From Halochromatium glycolicum (lineage in GTDB: Bacteria; Pseudomonadota; Gammaproteobacteria; Chromatiales; Chromatiaceae), in the NCBI RefSeq assembly GCF_016584085.1, contig NZ_NRSJ01000001.1, positions 62,001 to 126,000 of the forward strand: DNA of 64,000 bases, read 5' to 3'. Made by a program: the position numbers and the translations under genes. This document shows positions 49,596 through 59,538 of the stretch, in pieces. The notes beneath the pieces are model-generated. The model ran no database searches, was not told the DNA's origin, and worked only from the letters and a program-made list of their open reading frames with translations. The first letter of the stretch is position 1. Every line of letters starts with the position of its first letter.

Positions 49596-51839
49596 ATGAC
49601 CGGCGCAGACCCACCATTGGCGCATGTGCGCTTGGATTCGGATGGCGGTTGGTATCGGCATTCTCTGGCGGAGCACCTTCAAGCCGTTGCTGAATTGTCC
49701 GGCGATTTCGCTTCCTGCTTCGGTGCCTGCGATTGGGCAGTCCTCGCGGGTCAATGGCATGATCTCGGGAAGTACCGCGAGCGATTCCAGCATTACATTC
49801 GTGCGGCTTCGGGACTCGATCGCGAGACGGCCCATATCGAAGCGCGACCTGGGCGCACAACGCATTCGACCGCTGGGGCGCTGCTCGCTGAAGAGCGTTT
49901 CGGGCCGGCCGGTCGCGTACTCTCCTATCTGATCGCCGGACATCATGCCGGTCTCCCCGACTGGAACGCTGGCCTCGATGCCCGTCTAGCCAGCGAGGAC
50001 GCGCGAAACGAGTTGGCCGAGGCCGTCGCAGCTGGACCGCCGGCGGAGATCTTGCAGGCTGAATTGCCGCGGGCTGATTTGCGAGGCGTGCCAGGGGGTT
50101 CTGCTGGCCTTGCCCTTTGGGTGCGGATGCTGTTCTCGTGCTTGGTCGACGCGGACTTTCTGGATACCGAGGCCTTCATGGCGCCGGAGCAGGCGGCGTC
50201 GAGGGCCGGTTGGCCGGACATCGAGGCGCTTGCCGAGCGCTTCGATTCGGCCATGTCGCAACTCCTCGACGAGGCCGAGTCGACGCCCGTCAACCGGCTC
50301 CGCCGCGAGATCCTGCGAGACTGCCGAACCGCCGCAGTTCAAGCGCCGGGCGTCTTCTCGCTGACGGTCCCGACCGGTGGCGGCAAGACGCTGTCCAGTA
50401 TGGCCTTCGCCCTCGACCATGCCCGGCATCACGGCAAGCGGCGCATCATCCACGTCATCCCCTACACCAGCATCATCGAGCAGACCGCGGACGTCTTCCG
50501 CGGCATCTTCGGCGATGCCGTGGTCGAGCATCACAGCGCGGCCGAATCCAGTCCAACCAAGGAAGGGCTCCGCAGCCGGCTCGCCTGCGAGAACTGGGAC
50601 GCGCCCATCATCGTTACCACCAGCGTGCAGTTCTTCGAATCGCTGTTCGCCGCACGGACCTCGCGCTGCCGCAAGCTGCACAACCTGGTCGATAGCGTCG
50701 TCGTACTGGACGAGGTCCAGCTGTTGCCGCCAGGCTTGCTGCAGCCGATCGTCGATGTGCTGAAGCTGCTCAGCGAGCATTACGGGATGACGCTGGTCCT
50801 CTCCACCGCAACCCAACCCGCACTCGACACGCGCCGCTACTTCGATGCGTCGAAGAACTTCGACGGTTTCGGTAACGTCCGCGAGATCATCCCGGACCCC
50901 GATCGGCTGTATGCGAGGCTGAAACGCGTCGAGGTTCAACTGCCCGCAGATCTGCATGAACCAATCGAGTGGGAATCACTCGCGAGCGAGCTATCCAAGC
51001 ACGACTCGGTGCTGGTCGTGGTCAACAGCCGGCGTCATGCCCGTGAGCTCCACAGCCTGATGCCGCCGGGCACGCTGCATCTGTCCGCGCTCATGTGCGG
51101 TGCTCATCGCTCGCAGGTCATCGCCGAGATCAAGCAGCGGCTCGCCGAAGGTGTGCCGACGCGAGTCGTCTCGACCCAACTCGTCGAAGCCGGCGTCGAT
51201 CTAGACTTTCCTGTGGTCTACCGGGCATTGGCGGGGCTCGACTCCATCGCCCAAGCGGCTGGACGCTGCAATCGAGAGGGACGACTGGAACGCGGGCAGG
51301 TGGTGGTTTTCATCCCTCCGGAACGCTCCGGCATCGGTCTGCTGCGAGCCGCTGAGGATGCCTGTTGCGCGACGCTTCATGGCGTCGCCGGTGATCCGCT
51401 GGACCGGGCCTTGTTCGCCCGTTACTTCGAGCACCTCTACTACAGCCGCGACTTGGATGAGAACGGCATCTGTAATCTATTGAAGGCCGGTCAGCGCTCG
51501 CTCGGTGTCCAGTTTCGCACCGCTGCCGAACGTTTCCGAATGATCGAAGAAGATCAGTCACCGGTGGTTGTGCTGTACGACGCCGAGCACGAGGATGCTG
51601 AAGTCAGGAAGCTGCTTGCCGGACTCCGCAAGAACGGAGCGGAGCGTTGGCTGATGCGCAAGCTGCAACGCTACGTCGTCAACGTCCGCGCGCCGGAGAT
51701 TCAACGGCTCCTGACGCAGCAGGACATCGAAGAGGTGATCCCGGGCCTGTTCGCGCAGACCAGCGATTGGCTTTATCACCCGAGCCTCGGCCTGACCATC
51801 GACAAACCGACGCCCACCGCAACGCAGAGCATCATCTGA
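49596..51839 (+). CDS. cas3: CRISPR-associated nuclease-helicase Cas3 (type I-C)
   Basis: Cas3 is recruited by Cascade and unwinds and degrades target DNA. The 747-residue protein starts with an HD nuclease domain: HSLAEHLQ near residue 22, WHDLGKYRERF at residues 54-64, THSTAGALL near residue 90 and AGHHAGLPDW. The SF2 helicase follows: Walker A PTGGGKT near residue 260, the DEVQ box VVLDEVQLLPP near residue 371, LSTATQPA, and AAGRCNREGR near residue 555. It is the first gene of the cas operon, with GGAAAGGAG upstream of the ATG. Confidence 0.96.
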   Translation: MTGADPPLAHVRLDSDGGWYRHSLAEHLQAVAELSGDFASCFGACDWAVLAGQWHDLGKYRERFQHYIRAASGLDRETAHIEARPGRTTHSTAGALLAEERFGPAGRVLSYLIAGHHAGLPDWNAGLDARLASEDARNELAEAVAAGPPAEILQAELPRADLRGVPGGSAGLALWVRMLFSCLVDADFLDTEAFMAPEQAASRAGWPDIEALAERFDSAMSQLLDEAESTPVNRLRREILRDCRTAAVQAPGVFSLTVPTGGGKTLSSMAFALDHARHHGKRRIIHVIPYTSIIEQTADVFRGIFGDAVVEHHSAAESSPTKEGLRSRLACENWDAPIIVTTSVQFFESLFAARTSRCRKLHNLVDSVVVLDEVQLLPPGLLQPIVDVLKLLSEHYGMTLVLSTATQPALDTRRYFDASKNFDGFGNVREIIPDPDRLYARLKRVEVQLPADLHEPIEWESLASELSKHDSVLVVVNSRRHARELHSLMPPGTLHLSALMCGAHRSQVIAEIKQRLAEGVPTRVVSTQLVEAGVDLDFPVVYRALAGLDSIAQAAGRCNREGRLERGQVVVFIPPERSGIGLLRAAEDACCATLHGVAGDPLDRALFARYFEHLYYSRDLDENGICNLLKAGQRSLGVQFRTAAERFRMIEEDQSPVVVLYDAEHEDAEVRKLLAGLRKNGAERWLMRKLQRYVVNVRAPEIQRLLTQQDIEEVIPGLFAQTSDWLYHPSLGLTIDKPTPTATQSII

Positions 51840-51847
51840 AGGACGCC

Positions 51848-52495
51848 ATGAAACGCTATTGCCTGGAGGTCTGGGGCGACTACGCCTGCTTTACGCGGCC
51901 TGAGATGAAGGTCGAGCGCGTCAGCTACGACGTTATTACTCCCTCTGCCGCCCGTGCCATCTTCGATGCCATCCTCTGGAAACCCGCGATCCGCTGGCAT
52001 GTGCGGCGCATCGAGGTGCTGCGGCCCGTCCGCTGGATGACGCTGAAGCGCAACGAGGTCGCGAGCATCGCCTCCGATCGTGCTGGCGCCGAAGGTTACC
52101 GCGGGCTCTTCATCGAGGACGACCATGTCCAGCGCTCCGCGTTGCTACTGCGCGACGTCGCCTACCGTCTGCACGCGGACTTGGAGTTTCGGCATGACAA
52201 GGACCCGAATGCCGCCGCCGTCAAATACCATCAGATGTTCGAGCGGCGCGCGGACAAGGGTCAGTGCGTGAACCAACCTTACCTCGGCTGCCGGGAATTT
52301 CCCGCCTACTTCCGGCGCGTTGCGACCAACTCGACGGAGCCGCCACCCATCACCGACTCCGACGAGCTGGGGTTCATGCTCTTCGATATGGATTTCAGCG
52401 ACCGCGCGAATCCCAAGCCGATGTTCTTCCGTGCTGCCTTACGCAACGGGGTCGTCGATGTGCCAGCCCATGACAGCGAGGAGGTGCGGAGATGA
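51848..52495 (+). CDS. cas5: CRISPR-associated Cas5c, crRNA-processing endonuclease
   Basis: In type I-C systems Cas5 replaces Cas6: it cuts pre-crRNA at the repeat and caps the crRNA in Cascade. The 215-residue protein has the Cas5d features LEVWGDYACFTRPEMKVERV at the N-terminus, PSAARAIFDAILWKPAIRW, and KYHQMFERRADKGQCVNQPY with the catalytic Tyr/Lys/His region. The ATG at 51848 is 8 bp after the cas3 stop; the end overlaps cas8 by 4 bases. Confidence 0.96.
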   Translation: MKRYCLEVWGDYACFTRPEMKVERVSYDVITPSAARAIFDAILWKPAIRWHVRRIEVLRPVRWMTLKRNEVASIASDRAGAEGYRGLFIEDDHVQRSALLLRDVAYRLHADLEFRHDKDPNAAAVKYHQMFERRADKGQCVNQPYLGCREFPAYFRRVATNSTEPPPITDSDELGFMLFDMDFSDRANPKPMFFRAALRNGVVDVPAHDSEEVRR

Positions 52496-54294
52496 TCCTG
52501 CAAGCACTATACGACCTTTACTCGCGCTACCCGGACGGCGCTCTTCCGATCGAAGGTTATGAAGAAGTACCGATAGCGTTCAAACTGGTCGTGGACGCGA
52601 ATGGGAATTTCGTCGATTTGGTTGATGTCCGCGATATCAAGGGCAATAAGCGCATGCCGAAGAGAATGCGCCTGCCGAGCAAAGTGGATAGACCAGGTCA
52701 AGGGTCTTGGCAAACGGCCTTCCTACTTTGGGATCATCCCCGGTATGTCCTCGGAATCCCGCCCGACGACTCGGCTAAGGAAGCCGCGCTTGCCCCGAAG
52801 CGGGTCGAGGCGTTCGTCAGCCGGATCGAGCAGAGTTTCCCTACCTCCGGGATCGACCCTGGTGTTGATGCAGTTCTAAATTTTTACTCAGGTGGTGGAC
52901 CCGAGCACGCGCGGCAACATCCGCTGCTGCCAGACCTGCTGGATTCGAAGGGCAACGTGGCGTTCCAACTGCTCGGGGACGTCGAACTAGTCGCCCAGCG
53001 ACCAGAAGTCGTTCGGCAGGTCCGAAAAGACTTCGGGGCTGCGAACGATCAAGTATTATCGCCTTGCCTGGTGACGGGTGAGCCTTCTGCGGCATTGCGT
53101 CTGCATCCTGCTACACCCCTGCCAGACAGACGATCGAAAGCGAACGCGAAGCTGCATTCAATGCATGCGAAATCTTCGTGGTCCTACGGAAAGGCTCAGG
53201 GGTTGAATGCGCCCGTCAGCGGGCGCGCTGCATTTCGGTATGCAACCGCTCTGAATCATCTGCTACGCGATGGCTCCGAGCAGAAAGCTCGAATTGCGGA
53301 CAGCTGGGCGGTCTTCTGGGCGGAGCGCCCGCACGATTTGGAAACGGCATTGCCCAATCTGTTTGGGGAGCCACAGATCGATGACCCGGAAGATGGCAAG
53401 CGGGAAGTGCAGCAGATTTACAAGGCGGTGGAATCTGGCAAATTTGCCGTAGGCGGCCGTGACGACCGCGTTCACGTGCTCGGCCTTTCGCCGAGCGATG
53501 CGCGCATCAGCATCCGCTTTTGGCAAACAGCCCCGGCGATTGAACTCGCACGACGCGTGCGACAGCATTTCGAAGACTTACGCATCCATCGCAGGCCCGG
53601 CGAGTTTGAGCATCTGTCTTTGTTCCAGATTCTGGAAGCCTGCGCGCCGCGGGGCGATAAGGGCAAGTTGCCTCCTAATCTAGATGGACAGATTGCGCAC
53701 GCAATCCTGTCTGACCTTCCTTACCCCATCAGCCTGCTCAACGCCGCCATACAGTGCTGTCGAACAGCCGCCCGAAAGCGTCCGCGCGACGAGAAAGTGA
53801 CCTATCCTCGTGCTGCCGCCATCAAAGCTTGGCTCTGCCGCGAGTACCGGCGCACGGGGAAGCCAATAAGCCCCAACGACAGGGAGCCGCAACCCATGCT
53901 CGATCCGCAAAATGCAAACCCCGCCTACCGCCTTGGCCGACTTTTCGCGGTCCTTGAGAGGATCCAAGAGCAGTCCAGCAGGGGCATTAACGCCACCATC
54001 CGCGACCGCTTCTACGGCGCCGCGTCCGGGACGCCGGGCACCGTTTTTCCAACCCTGCTGCGGCTCAAGAACCACCACGTCGCCAAGCTCGGTAAAGGCC
54101 GCGCCGTTCAGATGGAACGCTTGGTCGGCGAGATCATGGAGGGTTTGGACGAGTTCCCACCCCACATGCTGATGTCGGATCAGGGCCGGTTTGCGATCGG
54201 CTATTACCATCAGCGGCAAGCCCTGTTCGCCAAGCGTAGCGAAGAGCCTGAAGGCGAGACCAACGGAACCGATGCCACGGAGACCAAGCAATGA
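52492..54294 (+). CDS. cas8c: CRISPR-associated Cas8c (Csd1), large Cascade subunit
   Basis: A 600-residue Csd1-family protein that recognises the PAM and stabilises target unwinding. It starts [16 protein letters not shown], contains the family segment SFQNDYFN-like region only loosely, and ends with a helical domain from about residue 469 that is also made as Cas11c. Overlaps with cas5 and cas7 are 4 bases each. Some stretches (52500-52700, 53040-53300) look less GC-rich than the surrounding genes, as is common in transferred defence genes. Confidence 0.94.
   Translation: MILQALYDLYSRYPDGALPIEGYEEVPIAFKLVVDANGNFVDLVDVRDIKGNKRMPKRMRLPSKVDRPGQGSWQTAFLLWDHPRYVLGIPPDDSAKEAALAPKRVEAFVSRIEQSFPTSGIDPGVDAVLNFYSGGGPEHARQHPLLPDLLDSKGNVAFQLLGDVELVAQRPEVVRQVRKDFGAANDQVLSPCLVTGEPSAALRLHPATPLPDRRSKANAKLHSMHAKSSWSYGKAQGLNAPVSGRAAFRYATALNHLLRDGSEQKARIADSWAVFWAERPHDLETALPNLFGEPQIDDPEDGKREVQQIYKAVESGKFAVGGRDDRVHVLGLSPSDARISIRFWQTAPAIELARRVRQHFEDLRIHRRPGEFEHLSLFQILEACAPRGDKGKLPPNLDGQIAHAILSDLPYPISLLNAAIQCCRTAARKRPRDEKVTYPRAAAIKAWLCREYRRTGKPISPNDREPQPMLDPQNANPAYRLGRLFAVLERIQEQSSRGINATIRDRFYGAASGTPGTVFPTLLRLKNHHVAKLGKGRAVQMERLVGEIMEGLDEFPPHMLMSDQGRFAIGYYHQRQALFAKRSEEPEGETNGTDATETKQ
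53896..54294 (+). CDS. cas11c: Cas11c small subunit from an internal start in cas8c
   Basis: An in-frame ATG at codon 469 of cas8c begins [20 protein letters not shown] and would give a 132-residue helical protein. AGGGAG at 53881-53886 lies 9 bases before it, a strong internal ribosome site. Independent translation of Cas11 from cas8 is established for type I-C and some other systems, and the start residue context agrees with that work. The call rests on this match, not on a separate gene. Confidence 0.75.
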   Translation: MLDPQNANPAYRLGRLFAVLERIQEQSSRGINATIRDRFYGAASGTPGTVFPTLLRLKNHHVAKLGKGRAVQMERLVGEIMEGLDEFPPHMLMSDQGRFAIGYYHQRQALFAKRSEEPEGETNGTDATETKQ

Positions 54295-55484
54295 GCGATT
54301 CAAAACACGACGACTCCACGATCTGCAACCGTTACGACTTCGTCTTGCTGTTCGATGTACAAGACGGAAACCCCAACGGCGATCCGGACGCGGGCAACCT
54401 GCCGCGGCTCGATGCCGAGACAGGACAGGGGCTGGTGACCGATGTGTCCCTGAAGCGCAAGGTCCGCAACTTCATCGGTCTGACCAAGCAGCAGCCCGAT
54501 GGCGAGTTCGAAGACGGCTTCGACATCTATGTCAAAGAGAAGGCCGTGCTCGGCCATGCGCACGTGAAGGCATTCGAGAAGCTCAATATCAATCTCGGGG
54601 AGGCGAGTAGTCATTCGGTCCCGAGGGACTTAATGGAAAAGCTTGGCGAATTCTTGGACGAAAATCCATTGCCAGAGGATGTGACGCTTTCGGTTGACGG
54701 CGACGGGATGCAAGAGCTGAGATTCTCAGCAGTAGCAGAGAAGAAGGCGATCCAGGCCTGGCTGAAGGAAGTGAGCCCGCCGAAGCCGATCAAGGACTTG
54801 TTCTCAGGGTGTCTGAAGGACGTTAAGGCGCGCAAGCCCACTCGGGAGGAGACCGAGCGCGGCCGCGCCCAGATGTGCCAGGACTTCTATGACATCCGCA
54901 CCTTCGGCGCCGTGCTGTCGCTCAAGACGGCGCCCAACTGCGGCCAGGTGCGCGGGCCGGTGCAGATGACCTTCGCCCGCTCGGTTGACCCCATCATCGC
55001 CGCCGAGCATTCCATCACCCGCATGGCAGTCGCCACCGAGGCGGAGGCCGAGAATCAGCAGGGCGACAACCGCACCATGGGGCGCAAGCACACGGTGCCC
55101 TACGGGCTCTATCGCGGCCATGGCTTCATCTCGGCCTTTCTAGCCAAAGACACGAAGTTCAGGAAGGCGGATCTCGACCTGTTCTGGCAAGCCCTGCGGC
55201 AAATGTTCGAGCATGACCGCTCCGCCGCACGCGGCCAGATGGCGACCCGTGGGCTGTATGTCTTCAAGCACGACTCCGAGCTTGGCAATGCTCCGGCGCA
55301 TGAGCTGTTCGATCTGATCCGTATCGAGCGCAGGAACCCCGCGTCACCGCCACGCGCCATCTCGGACTACGCGATCGAAAGTCCTCCCGCCGGCCCCCTT
55401 GATAGATTCCCGAATGTTGAGCTCATCAAGCTGGTGGCGCCAAAGGTCGAAGTGGAAAAGCACGATAATGAGGCTGCGTCATGA
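54291..55484 (+). CDS. cas7: CRISPR-associated Cas7c (Csd2), Cascade backbone, with an insertion
   Basis: Cas7 proteins coat the crRNA spacer in Cascade. The sequence has [20 protein letters not shown] at residue 13 on, [34 protein letters not shown] near residue 198, [31 protein letters not shown] and [15 protein letters not shown], all characteristic. It is 397 residues long where most type I-C homologues are about 290: an insert of about 80 residues lies at about 102-185 (54600-54840), and the C-terminus is also longer. The start overlaps cas8 by 4 bases. Confidence 0.94.
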   Translation: MSDSKHDDSTICNRYDFVLLFDVQDGNPNGDPDAGNLPRLDAETGQGLVTDVSLKRKVRNFIGLTKQQPDGEFEDGFDIYVKEKAVLGHAHVKAFEKLNINLGEASSHSVPRDLMEKLGEFLDENPLPEDVTLSVDGDGMQELRFSAVAEKKAIQAWLKEVSPPKPIKDLFSGCLKDVKARKPTREETERGRAQMCQDFYDIRTFGAVLSLKTAPNCGQVRGPVQMTFARSVDPIIAAEHSITRMAVATEAEAENQQGDNRTMGRKHTVPYGLYRGHGFISAFLAKDTKFRKADLDLFWQALRQMFEHDRSAARGQMATRGLYVFKHDSELGNAPAHELFDLIRIERRNPASPPRAISDYAIESPPAGPLDRFPNVELIKLVAPKVEVEKHDNEAAS

Positions 55485-55723
55485 CCGACTGGCACGACCA
55501 TATCATCGTCGATGAAGCGATTCCCGCTGGCAAGCCCGTTATCCGCGGCACACGCATCGCCGTTGACCTGCTGATGGACCGGCTCGCGGATGGCTGGACG
55601 ATGGACGACATACTCGCCGTGTATCCTCGAGTGATGCGCGACGATGTGCATGCGGCCATCGGCTTCGTCAACGAGGTCTTTCGTGAAGAGCAGTATGTCG
55701 CTGTCGGCAAGGCCCGCGCATGA
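55481..55723 (+). CDS. DUF433 (antitoxin-like) protein inside the cas operon
   Basis: An 80-residue DUF433 protein: [20 protein letters not shown] followed by [20 protein letters not shown], the winged-helix signature. DUF433 proteins usually pair with a PIN-like DUF5615 toxin as a VapBC-like module. Here the ATG overlaps the cas7 stop by four bases (ATGA), so it is translationally coupled to Cascade genes, but no toxin gene lies next to it: cas4 starts 25 bp downstream. It could be a DNA-binding regulator of the operon or an addiction component. The family call is firm; the role is open. Confidence 0.85.
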   Translation: MTDWHDHIIVDEAIPAGKPVIRGTRIAVDLLMDRLADGWTMDDILAVYPRVMRDDVHAAIGFVNEVFREEQYVAVGKARA

Positions 55724-55748
55724 GTTCGATAGGGCGTAAAGCGTTGCC

Positions 55749-56378
55749 ATGGAAGAATCATCCGACCCAATCTCCATCTCCGCGCTGCAGCATTGGGGTT
55801 ACTGCCCACGCCAATGCGCGCTGATTCACCAAGAGCAAGCCTTCGCCGATAACGTGCATACCGCTAGAGGGCAGGCTGTTCACCGGCTCGTCGATGTACC
55901 GAGCGACCTGATCAAAGGGGACATCAAGCTCGAGCGGGCGCTGCCGCTCTGGTCCGAGCGCTTGGGACTGATCGGTAAAGCCGATCTCGTCGAAGTGCAT
56001 CCGGACGGCACACGTTTCCCCGTCGAGTTCAAGCACGGCCGAAAGCGGCGCGCATTGCACGACGACCTGCAGCTCGCGGCGCAAGCGATGTGCCTGGAAG
56101 AGATGCTCGGCCGACCCGTGCCCAAAGGGGCGATCTACCATGCATCGAGCCGCCGCCGGAGAGAGGTCGAGATCAGCGCGGCGCTGCGCGACAACGTGGT
56201 TGAAACGGTCGCGGCGATCCGCGCGATGCTCGACGCTGAATGTCTTCCCGCTCCGGCCAATGACGCCCGTTGTCGCGAGTGCTCGCTGCTCGAGATCTGT
56301 CAGCCAGCGCTGGTGGCCAACTACGCTCAGCGTATCGTTGAGCTCGGCGATCTCGACGACATGGATGGCAGCGCATGA
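55749..56378 (+). CDS. cas4: CRISPR-associated Cas4 exonuclease
   Basis: Cas4 trims and orients prespacers by PAM during adaptation. The 209-residue protein has the RecB-like nuclease core (GKADLVEVHPDG with the catalytic aspartate, then PVEFKHGRKR with E-x-K) and four cysteines for an FeS cluster: CPRQC near residue 19, and CRECSLLEIC near residue 176. The 3' end overlaps cas1 by 4 bases. Confidence 0.95.
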   Translation: MEESSDPISISALQHWGYCPRQCALIHQEQAFADNVHTARGQAVHRLVDVPSDLIKGDIKLERALPLWSERLGLIGKADLVEVHPDGTRFPVEFKHGRKRRALHDDLQLAAQAMCLEEMLGRPVPKGAIYHASSRRRREVEISAALRDNVVETVAAIRAMLDAECLPAPANDARCRECSLLEICQPALVANYAQRIVELGDLDDMDGSA

Positions 56379-57415
56379 GTCTCTATCAGATACAGAACAC
56401 CCTCTATGTCATGACGCCCCAGGCGTACGCGCACCTCGACAACGGGACTGTACGCATCGAGGTAGAGCGCGAAACGAAGCTCCGCGTCCCCCTGCATCAT
56501 GTCGGCGGCTTGGTGTGCTTCGGCAACGTCTTAGTGTCGCCGGCTCTGATGCACCAGATGGCAGACGAGGGTCGCGCGCTGGTCCTGCTGGACCGCTTCG
56601 GCCGATTCAAGGCACGGCTCGAAGGGCCGGTATCCGGCAACATCCTGCTGCGTCGCGCGCAACATCGCGCCGCCGACGATGCGGCCTTGACCCTAAGCTT
56701 GGCGAGCGCTCTGCTTCTTGGAAAGCTCCGCAATAGCCGAACGCTCCTATTGCGGGGCGCTCGGGAGGCCGCCCACGAGGCCGATGCCGCAGTGCTCAAG
56801 CGCACGGCTGACAACCTTGGGGCCGCCGTTCGATCCTTGGCGAAGGCAGCGGATCTGGATACCCTGCGCGGGATCGAGGGTGAAGCGGCCCGCGGGTACT
56901 TCAGCGCTGTCAACCATATCGTCAAGCCTAAGCTGCGCGAGCATTTCCAGCTTGATGGCCGCACTCGGCGCCCGCCACGCGATCGCTTCAACGCATTGCT
57001 GTCGTTCTTGTACTCGATGCTGATGAATGACTGCCGCTCGGCCGTCGAAGCGGTAGGGCTCGATGCTCAGCTTGGCTTCCTGCATGCGGTACGTCCTGGC
57101 CGCGCAGCCCTTGCCCTCGATCTCCAGGAGGAATTCCGGTCGGTTCTAGCGGATCGGCTTGCGCTAACGCTCATCAATCGCGGACAGTTGACGCGCAAAG
57201 ATTTCGAGGAACGAGACGGTGGCGCCGTCCTGCTGAACGATCAGGGTCGACGTACAGTGGTGACAGCCTGGCAGGAGCGCAAACAAGAAGAGCTCCAACA
57301 CCCACTGCTGGACACGAACGTTCCCATCGGTGTGCTGCCCTTGCTGCAAGCGCGCATCCTCGCGCGTATGTTGCGCGGCGATATACCGACATACTCCGCC
57401 TATCTAGCACGGTGA
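56375..57415 (+). CDS. cas1: CRISPR-associated integrase Cas1 (type I-C)
   Basis: Cas1 inserts new spacers at the leader end. The 346-residue protein has the metal-binding residues in [12 protein letters not shown] (glutamate, near residue 170), [11 protein letters not shown] (histidine, near residue 235) and [10 protein letters not shown] (aspartate/glutamate, near residue 248). [20 protein letters not shown] at the N-terminus is typical of I-C Cas1. Confidence 0.97.
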   Translation: MSLYQIQNTLYVMTPQAYAHLDNGTVRIEVERETKLRVPLHHVGGLVCFGNVLVSPALMHQMADEGRALVLLDRFGRFKARLEGPVSGNILLRRAQHRAADDAALTLSLASALLLGKLRNSRTLLLRGAREAAHEADAAVLKRTADNLGAAVRSLAKAADLDTLRGIEGEAARGYFSAVNHIVKPKLREHFQLDGRTRRPPRDRFNALLSFLYSMLMNDCRSAVEAVGLDAQLGFLHAVRPGRAALALDLQEEFRSVLADRLALTLINRGQLTRKDFEERDGGAVLLNDQGRRTVVTAWQERKQEELQHPLLDTNVPIGVLPLLQARILARMLRGDIPTYSAYLAR

Positions 57416-57455
57416 GTCCTCCCGTAGCGGGGGTTCCTGGCGTATCGGGGGCATC

Positions 57456-57746
57456 ATGCTCGTCATCGTCACCTACGATGTGTCCACTGTCACGCCCGCT
57501 GGCCAGAAGCGTCTGCGCCGCGTCGCAAAGGCTTGTGAGCGCTACGGGCAACGGGTTCAGAAGTCGGTGTTCGAATGCCAGGTCGACGACATGCAGTTCG
57601 AAGCATTGGAACGGAGATTGCTCGATGAGATCGACCCTGAGGCCGACAACCTTCGTTTCTACCGGCTCACCGAACCTCATCATCTTAGGGTCAAGCAGTA
57701 CGGCGTGTTTCGTTCTGTCGACTTCGAAGGTCCTCTCGTCGTGTGA
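57456..57746 (+). CDS. cas2: CRISPR-associated Cas2
   Basis: A 96-residue Cas2, which forms the scaffold of the Cas1-Cas2 integrase. It opens [20 protein letters not shown] and contains [20 protein letters not shown]; the ferredoxin-like fold and the aspartate after VTYD are family marks. It ends in [12 protein letters not shown]. It is the last cas gene; the leader follows. Confidence 0.97.
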   Translation: MLVIVTYDVSTVTPAGQKRLRRVAKACERYGQRVQKSVFECQVDDMQFEALERRLLDEIDPEADNLRFYRLTEPHHLRVKQYGVFRSVDFEGPLVV

Positions 57747-57925
57747 GCTGCGCGAACCCGAAGTGGGCTCGTGATCCCAGACCTTTCGCGCGTAAGCTAA
57801 CAGTTTGATCTGTAGAACATTATCTTTTCGAGCCAGAGGGTCGGCTGCTGTGATCTTGCTTCAAGATTCCAGTTCGCGCGAAGATCGCAAAATCCGCAGC
57901 GAAATCGATGACTTCCGCGTGCGGC
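57747..57925 (+). promoter_or_regulatory. CRISPR leader
   Basis: The 179 bp between cas2 and the first repeat are richer in A and T than the surroundings (for example around 57788-57830, CTAACAGTTTGATCTGTAG) and hold no gene. The repeat next to it is perfect, while repeats at the far end are decayed, so this is the leader and the array is transcribed on the plus strand. Confidence 0.8.
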
Positions 57926-59473
57926 GCATCGCCCGGCTAATCGGCCGGGCGCGGATTGAAACGAGTTCGCCTGTGACGCCACGTTCGTCACGCACTACGC
58001 ATCGCCCGGCTAATCGGCCGGGCGCGGATTGAAACATGCCGCCAGGTGCCCACGGTGTAGGTCACGCCCGCATCGCCCGGCTAATCGGCCGGGCGCGGAT
58101 TGAAACCGGCACCCTGCCACCCCTTCCTGCCTGCTGAAGCGCATCGCCCGGCTAATCGGCCGGGCGCGGATTGAAACTGGTTGCTCATGGCGGCCTCGAT
58201 CAGGCGCCGCACCAGCATCGCCCGGCTAATCGGCCGGGCGCGGATTGAAACCAGGACTACGGCTTCACGGCGCACCCGCACCCGGGGCATCGCCCGGCTA
58301 ATCGGCCGGGCGCGGATTGAAACCTCCACAGTAATGACCGCCACACCGTCCACGCGGCTGCATCGCCCGGCTAATCGGCCGGGCGCGGATTGAAACATCA
58401 CGGCTGACCTGATTTCCGGAATGGCCTCCGGGCATCGCCCGGCTAATCGGCCGGGCGCGGATTGAAACACTGAGGGGCTGTGACTCGCGCGGGCAGGACC
58501 AAGCATCGCCCGGCTAATCGGCCGGGCGCGGATTGAAACCGACGAGACACATCAGTATTCAGCATCTCATCGAGGCATCGCCCGGCTAATCGGCCGGGCG
58601 CGGATTGAAACTTCGCAGAACACATCCGGCCTGAGCGCAGCCGCCGGCATCGCCCGGCTAATCGGCCGGGCGCGGATTGAAACAGTTGCAATACGTCGTG
58701 TTGCCGAATGTCTGGCAGGCATCGCCCGGCTAATCGGCCGGGCGCGGATTGAAACGCGCCCTCGACAAGCCGACCATCGCCTATGTCGACGCATCGCCCG
58801 GCTAATCGGCCGGGCGCGGATTGAAACCTGCGTTCACGGTCATTGCTGCGCTCCTGCCCGCGCATCGCCCGGCTAATCGGCCGGGCGCGGATTGAAACGG
58901 GTGCCATCTGCGCCAAACGGCTTGTGACATCGGCATCGCCCGGCTAATCGGCCGGGCGCGGATTGAAACTAACGCTGCCCGAGCACGCCGATCTGCCAGA
59001 CGAGCATCGCCCGGCTAATCGGCCGGGCGCGGATTGAAACGATGCGATCGCAAACGGGATCAAAGCCAATGATGATGCATCGCCCGGCTAATCGGCCGGG
59101 CGCGGATTGAAACAGTAGCCTGTTGCGAGCCGACTGCGCGCTGATCCCGGCATCGCCCGGCTAATCGGCCGGGCGCGGATTGAAACAGATGCCTGCTCTT
59201 GCATGGCATCCACTTCTTGCTGGCATCGCCCGGCTAATCGGCCGGGCGCGGATTGAAACTTCGCTTTCGTGTGGTGGCTCTCCAGGTAGATTAACATCGC
59301 CTGGCTAATCGGCTGGACGCGGATTGAAACAGCTCAAACGCGGCCTGCACGCCAACCTACCCACCGCATCGCCCGGCTAATCGGCCGGGCGCGGATTGAA
59401 ACTCGGTTCCTGCTCGGTTTTCCGGGCGCGTGGTCTGCATCGCCTGGCTAATCGGCCCGGGGGGATTGAAAAC
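57926..59473 (+). CRISPR. CRISPR array, 22 repeats of 37 bp with 21 spacers, type I-C
   Basis: The repeat begins GCATCGCCCGGCTAATCGGC and ends CGGATTGAAAC (37 bp). It contains an 8-bp palindrome (CGCCCGGC / GCCGGGCG, loop TAATCG) and the type I-C 3' handle ATTGAAAC. Repeats start at 57926, 57999, 58070, 58141, 58215, 58287, 58360, 58432, 58503, 58575, 58647, 58719, 58791, 58862, 58933, 59004, 59077, 59150, 59223, 59294, 59366 and 59437. Spacers are 34-37 bp and none repeats. Repeat 20 (59294) and repeat 22 (59437) are mutated; a further trace of a repeat (GCATCGCCCTGCTGATC) starts at 59507. Confidence 0.98.
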
Positions 59474-59538
59474 AAAATGAGCTCTTCTTGCTCGTCTACA
59501 CGCTTGGCATCGCCCTGCTGATCAGTCGGCTGCTCACA

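Noticed and set aside
55484-55748. A toxin partner for the DUF433 protein
   Set aside because: Only 25 bp separate it from cas4 and no PIN-like frame is present on either strand.
58081-59297. Several repetitive frames on the minus strand that read FQSAPGRLAGRC
   Set aside because: They are translations of the CRISPR repeat and spacers.
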